In this document: in pieces, positions 4,597-6,733 of the stretch | Numbering within the stretch: the first letter of the stretch is position 1 | How the letters are laid out: every line of letters starts with the position of its first letter | Origin: Chloroflexota bacterium | GTDB lineage: Bacteria > Chloroflexota > Ktedonobacteria > Ktedonobacterales > Ktedonobacteraceae | DNA length: 6,733 nt | Assembly: GCA_027316975.1 (NCBI GenBank) | Contig: DAHVFL010000268.1 | Span: 1-6,733, forward strand | Direction of reading: 5' to 3' | Made by a program: the position numbers and the translations under genes | Notes under the pieces: generated by a model | What the model saw: only the letters and a program-made list of their open reading frames with translations | Databases searched by the model: none | Told to the model about the DNA's origin: nothing

Positions 4597-6733
4597 TCAT
4601 ACACGGGTGTTTTGGTAGTCGTAATGCGTAAGAACGCGCTCGACCTGGATAAGGTCGATAGCGGCTTTGCATTGCGCGAAAATGGCGCGGGCTTCGCGCA
4701 GGTAGGTCAGTCCGCGCTGGAAAGCTGGCTCGCCTGCTGAACCCCGTTGCAGCAAAGTTACTCCGTAGCAGTGTAGGGCGCGGGCATAGTCCAGGCGCAT
4801 CTCGTGTCGAGAAAAGATGTCGATGGCCTGCTCAAAATTGGTACCGGCTTCGACTGAATGCCCCTGGGTGGCTAATATCCTGCCGAGCAGGCGTTGCGAG
4901 CGCGCCAGGGTGCGCGTAAGTTCGTGTTCTTGCGCGTCACTCATGCTCTGCAATGCTATGTGTTGCGCGCGTTCGACTTCACCCAGCAGGAAAAAGATGA
5001 TTGCCAGGTTGAGACGCGCCTCAATGTACACTTCCGCGTCCAGCCTTTCGAGTGTCAGAGCGCGCTCTAATGCTTTGCGCGCTCGCGCCAGTATATCTAC
5101 GCCGCCATTTTTTTGTAAGGCGACTGGCGTACCGGCATCGATGAAAGTGATATTGCACACCTCTATGGCTCTGGTGATGCGCCAGTCACCCAGAGTAACG
5201 AGGGCAAAACCAGTGAAGCGCGCACTTTTGATAGCGCGTCCGAGGGCGAGGCCGCGTCGAATAGATGCCAGGGCGCCTTGCATATCGCCCTGATCTTGCA
5301 GGATGGTCGCCAGGACGACATTATTCCAGCTCAACTGTTCCCTTTCGCTGATGCGTTCGGTAACGGCGATGCTGCGCCTCATCCATTCTTCTGCTTCAAG
5401 CAGATCGCCGCAGCGCGCCGCGACATCGCCCAGGTTCCCCGTTACAAAGGCCACGTTGGGTTGGTCGCTGTTGCGTTCGGCCATGCCCAGCGCCTGTTTG
5501 AAGTAGGAGCGCGCGATTTCGTTTTCTGCTCGCATGGCATGAACCGCGCCCAGATTGCCGTAGACCATTGTTAAGGCGGAGACTTCGTCGTGTTGCTCGA
5601 AGATGGATAGTTCGCGCTTCAAATGCGTGAGCGCCTCGCTATATTGACCAAGCGTAGCGGCAAGAATGCCGAGTAATTCATAGCAGCGACCAAGCTCAAT
5701 CGCGCTGCCAATCATGGCGAGCGCGGTGTACGTCGGCAATTCGGAAGCGGTGACAGGCAGATCGGGCTTGCCCTGCTGCTGATTGCGCATCACCTCTTCA
5801 AGTATGTTGAGAGCTTCTTGCGCGTAGCGCTGCGCTTCGTCATAGTTGCCCCGGTGCCAGCAGATGTTGCCCTGTTGCATGTGCAGACACGCCCAGGCAG
5901 AGCCAGACGTGACCCCTGCCTCCTGCATGATCTGTTTTGCCTGTTCGAGGCACTGCCAGGCATGGTCAAAATCGGAGATTTCTGTCCAGGCGCGCCCGAT
6001 TTCTCGCAAAATGAGGGCGCGCCGTTGCGCTTCCGTCTGACAATTTTGCAAGGTCTCTTCCGGGTGGTATTGAGCGCGCAATTCTAGCACACGTTCGTAC
6101 AGATGGCGCATTTCCTCGTAGTTGCCATGAATATTGTTGCATTCTCCCACGCGCTCCAACAGACTGGCCAGGTGCAACGGGTCTTCAATTGTATGTGTTT
6201 TCGCGTGTTTTTCACGGGAGAGGGCTTCGATAGCAATGCGATAGTAATGCTCCGCTTCGGAATAGGCGGAGAGCGCATAGGCGCGATTTGCGGCAAGTTC
6301 GGCGTATTTGGCGATGGAGGCGGGATCGCTGCCTCCCTTACTCAGGTGGTGGGTGATGGCGGCTGCCACTTCTTCTTCGTTGCCGGAATGCGCCAGCATG
6401 AGCGCGTTAGCAGCGCGGCGGTGTAATTGCGCGCGCCGCGCCGCGGAGAGGCGATTATACAGGTGGCTGACAATCAATGGGTGCCAGAAATTGTAGATGA
6501 TATGCGTGCCGGTTCCCTCTTCTGTCAGCAGTCCGGCTCGCAGGGCTTCTTCAAGCATATCGAGAATGGCATCCTCGTGGATACCCTGATCCCCGACCAT
6601 GTAGGCAAGCTGACTGAACTCAAACGAACCACCGAGAACGGCAACCTTGCCCAGGAGTACCTGGCAAGCGTTACTCAGCCTGCTCAGGCGGCGGTCGAGT
6701 ACGGCGGTGATGGTTTCCGGCATCATTGAGGAG
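4597..6733 (-). CDS. STAND/AAA-type transcriptional regulator or signalling protein, C-terminal TPR part (5' partial)
   Basis: The 711 visible residues run open to the right edge. The first visible ATG (6726) has CTCCTCA upstream rather than a ribosome site, so the start is outside the window. Numbered from that Met, residues 3-35 (PETITAVLDRRLSRLSNAC, then VAVLGGSF) and 76-110 (FWHPLIVSHLY, then RRAQLHRRAANAL) match the winged-helix segment that follows the ATPase module in large STAND ATPases such as LuxR-like regulators, SARP/BTAD proteins and cyclase-coupled 'predicted ATPases'. The rest is helical TPR-like repeats from about 140 to 690; clear units include YGNLGAVHAMRAENEIARSYFKQAL (389-413), a similar unit beginning GNLGDVAARCGDLLEAEEW (430-448), and RLLGRILATQGHSVEAGTNF (612-631). 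TPRs in this class bind effectors or partners and hold the ATPase in check. The missing part should contain P-loop, Walker B and perhaps DNA-binding or kinase domains. No C-terminal helix-turn-helix is present; the protein ends HYDYQNTRV. Its target cannot be inferred. Confidence 0.83.
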   Translation of the reverse strand, partial: SSMMPETITAVLDRRLSRLSNACQVLLGKVAVLGGSFEFSQLAYMVGDQGIHEDAILDMLEEALRAGLLTEEGTGTHIIYNFWHPLIVSHLYNRLSAARRAQLHRRAANALMLAHSGNEEEVAAAITHHLSKGGSDPASIAKYAELAANRAYALSAYSEAEHYYRIAIEALSREKHAKTHTIEDPLHLASLLERVGECNNIHGNYEEMRHLYERVLELRAQYHPEETLQNCQTEAQRRALILREIGRAWTEISDFDHAWQCLEQAKQIMQEAGVTSGSAWACLHMQQGNICWHRGNYDEAQRYAQEALNILEEVMRNQQQGKPDLPVTASELPTYTALAMIGSAIELGRCYELLGILAATLGQYSEALTHLKRELSIFEQHDEVSALTMVYGNLGAVHAMRAENEIARSYFKQALGMAERNSDQPNVAFVTGNLGDVAARCGDLLEAEEWMRRSIAVTERISEREQLSWNNVVLATILQDQGDMQGALASIRRGLALGRAIKSARFTGFALVTLGDWRITRAIEVCNITFIDAGTPVALQKNGGVDILARARKALERALTLERLDAEVYIEARLNLAIIFFLLGEVERAQHIALQSMSDAQEHELTRTLARSQRLLGRILATQGHSVEAGTNFEQAIDIFSRHEMRLDYARALHCYGVTLLQRGSAGEPAFQRGLTYLREARAIFAQCKAAIDLIQVERVLTHYDYQNTRV

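Noticed and set aside
4817..5293. A 158-codon open frame on the plus strand opposite the TPR regulator gene
   Set aside because: Its protein is rich in Arg, Ser, Ala and Cys with no recognisable domain, as expected for the antisense of a GC-rich gene. The minus-strand frame is clearly the coding one.
1..6733. A new defence or biosynthetic system formed by the five genes
   Set aside because: The genes lie in alternating orientations with no shared operon, and no toxin, nuclease, reverse transcriptase or effector domain is visible. The only joint control signal is at the divergent pair.

Overview
The window reads as chromosomal DNA from a GC-moderate bacterium. The mix of genes fits a large-genome Chloroflexota of the Ktedonobacteria type: a membrane anti-sigma-like protein with a propeller sensor, a very long TPR regulator, a stand-alone PHP phosphoesterase, and a dispersed 'TCATCCTGAGCGCAGCGAAG' inverted repeat. 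This taxonomic placement is inference from style only. No marker gene is present.

Layout. Bases 1-1451 (+) hold the 3' part of a gene for a membrane-anchored protein: the remnant of a zinc-finger-like N-terminus, one membrane helix and a beta-propeller-like C-terminal domain. It converges on a PHP-family phosphoesterase gene (1448-2224, -), and the two stop codons overlap in the tetramer TTAA. A 158-bp divergent control region (2225-2382) follows. It has back-to-back promoters and a perfect 5-bp inverted repeat lying where both would be affected. It drives the phosphoesterase leftwards and a DAO-family FAD-dependent oxidoreductase (2383-3705, +) rightwards. The oxidoreductase converges, with an 18-bp gap, on a class I SAM-dependent O-methyltransferase gene (3724-4416, -). 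A 180-bp intergenic stretch (4417-4596) holds a perfect 27-bp-arm inverted repeat and a second very GC-rich hairpin. The rest of the window (4597-6733, -) is the C-terminal part of a long STAND/AAA-type regulator with many TPR-like repeats; its N-terminus lies beyond the right edge.

How the genes work together. No clear pathway or defence system is visible. The only supportable functional pairing is the divergent phosphoesterase/oxidoreductase pair with a shared control region. The genes at both edges look like signalling proteins (anti-sigma-like and STAND-TPR), and both are cut by the window. No RNA genes, CRISPR array, transposase or prophage genes were seen, and no stretch longer than 300 bases lacks a gene.
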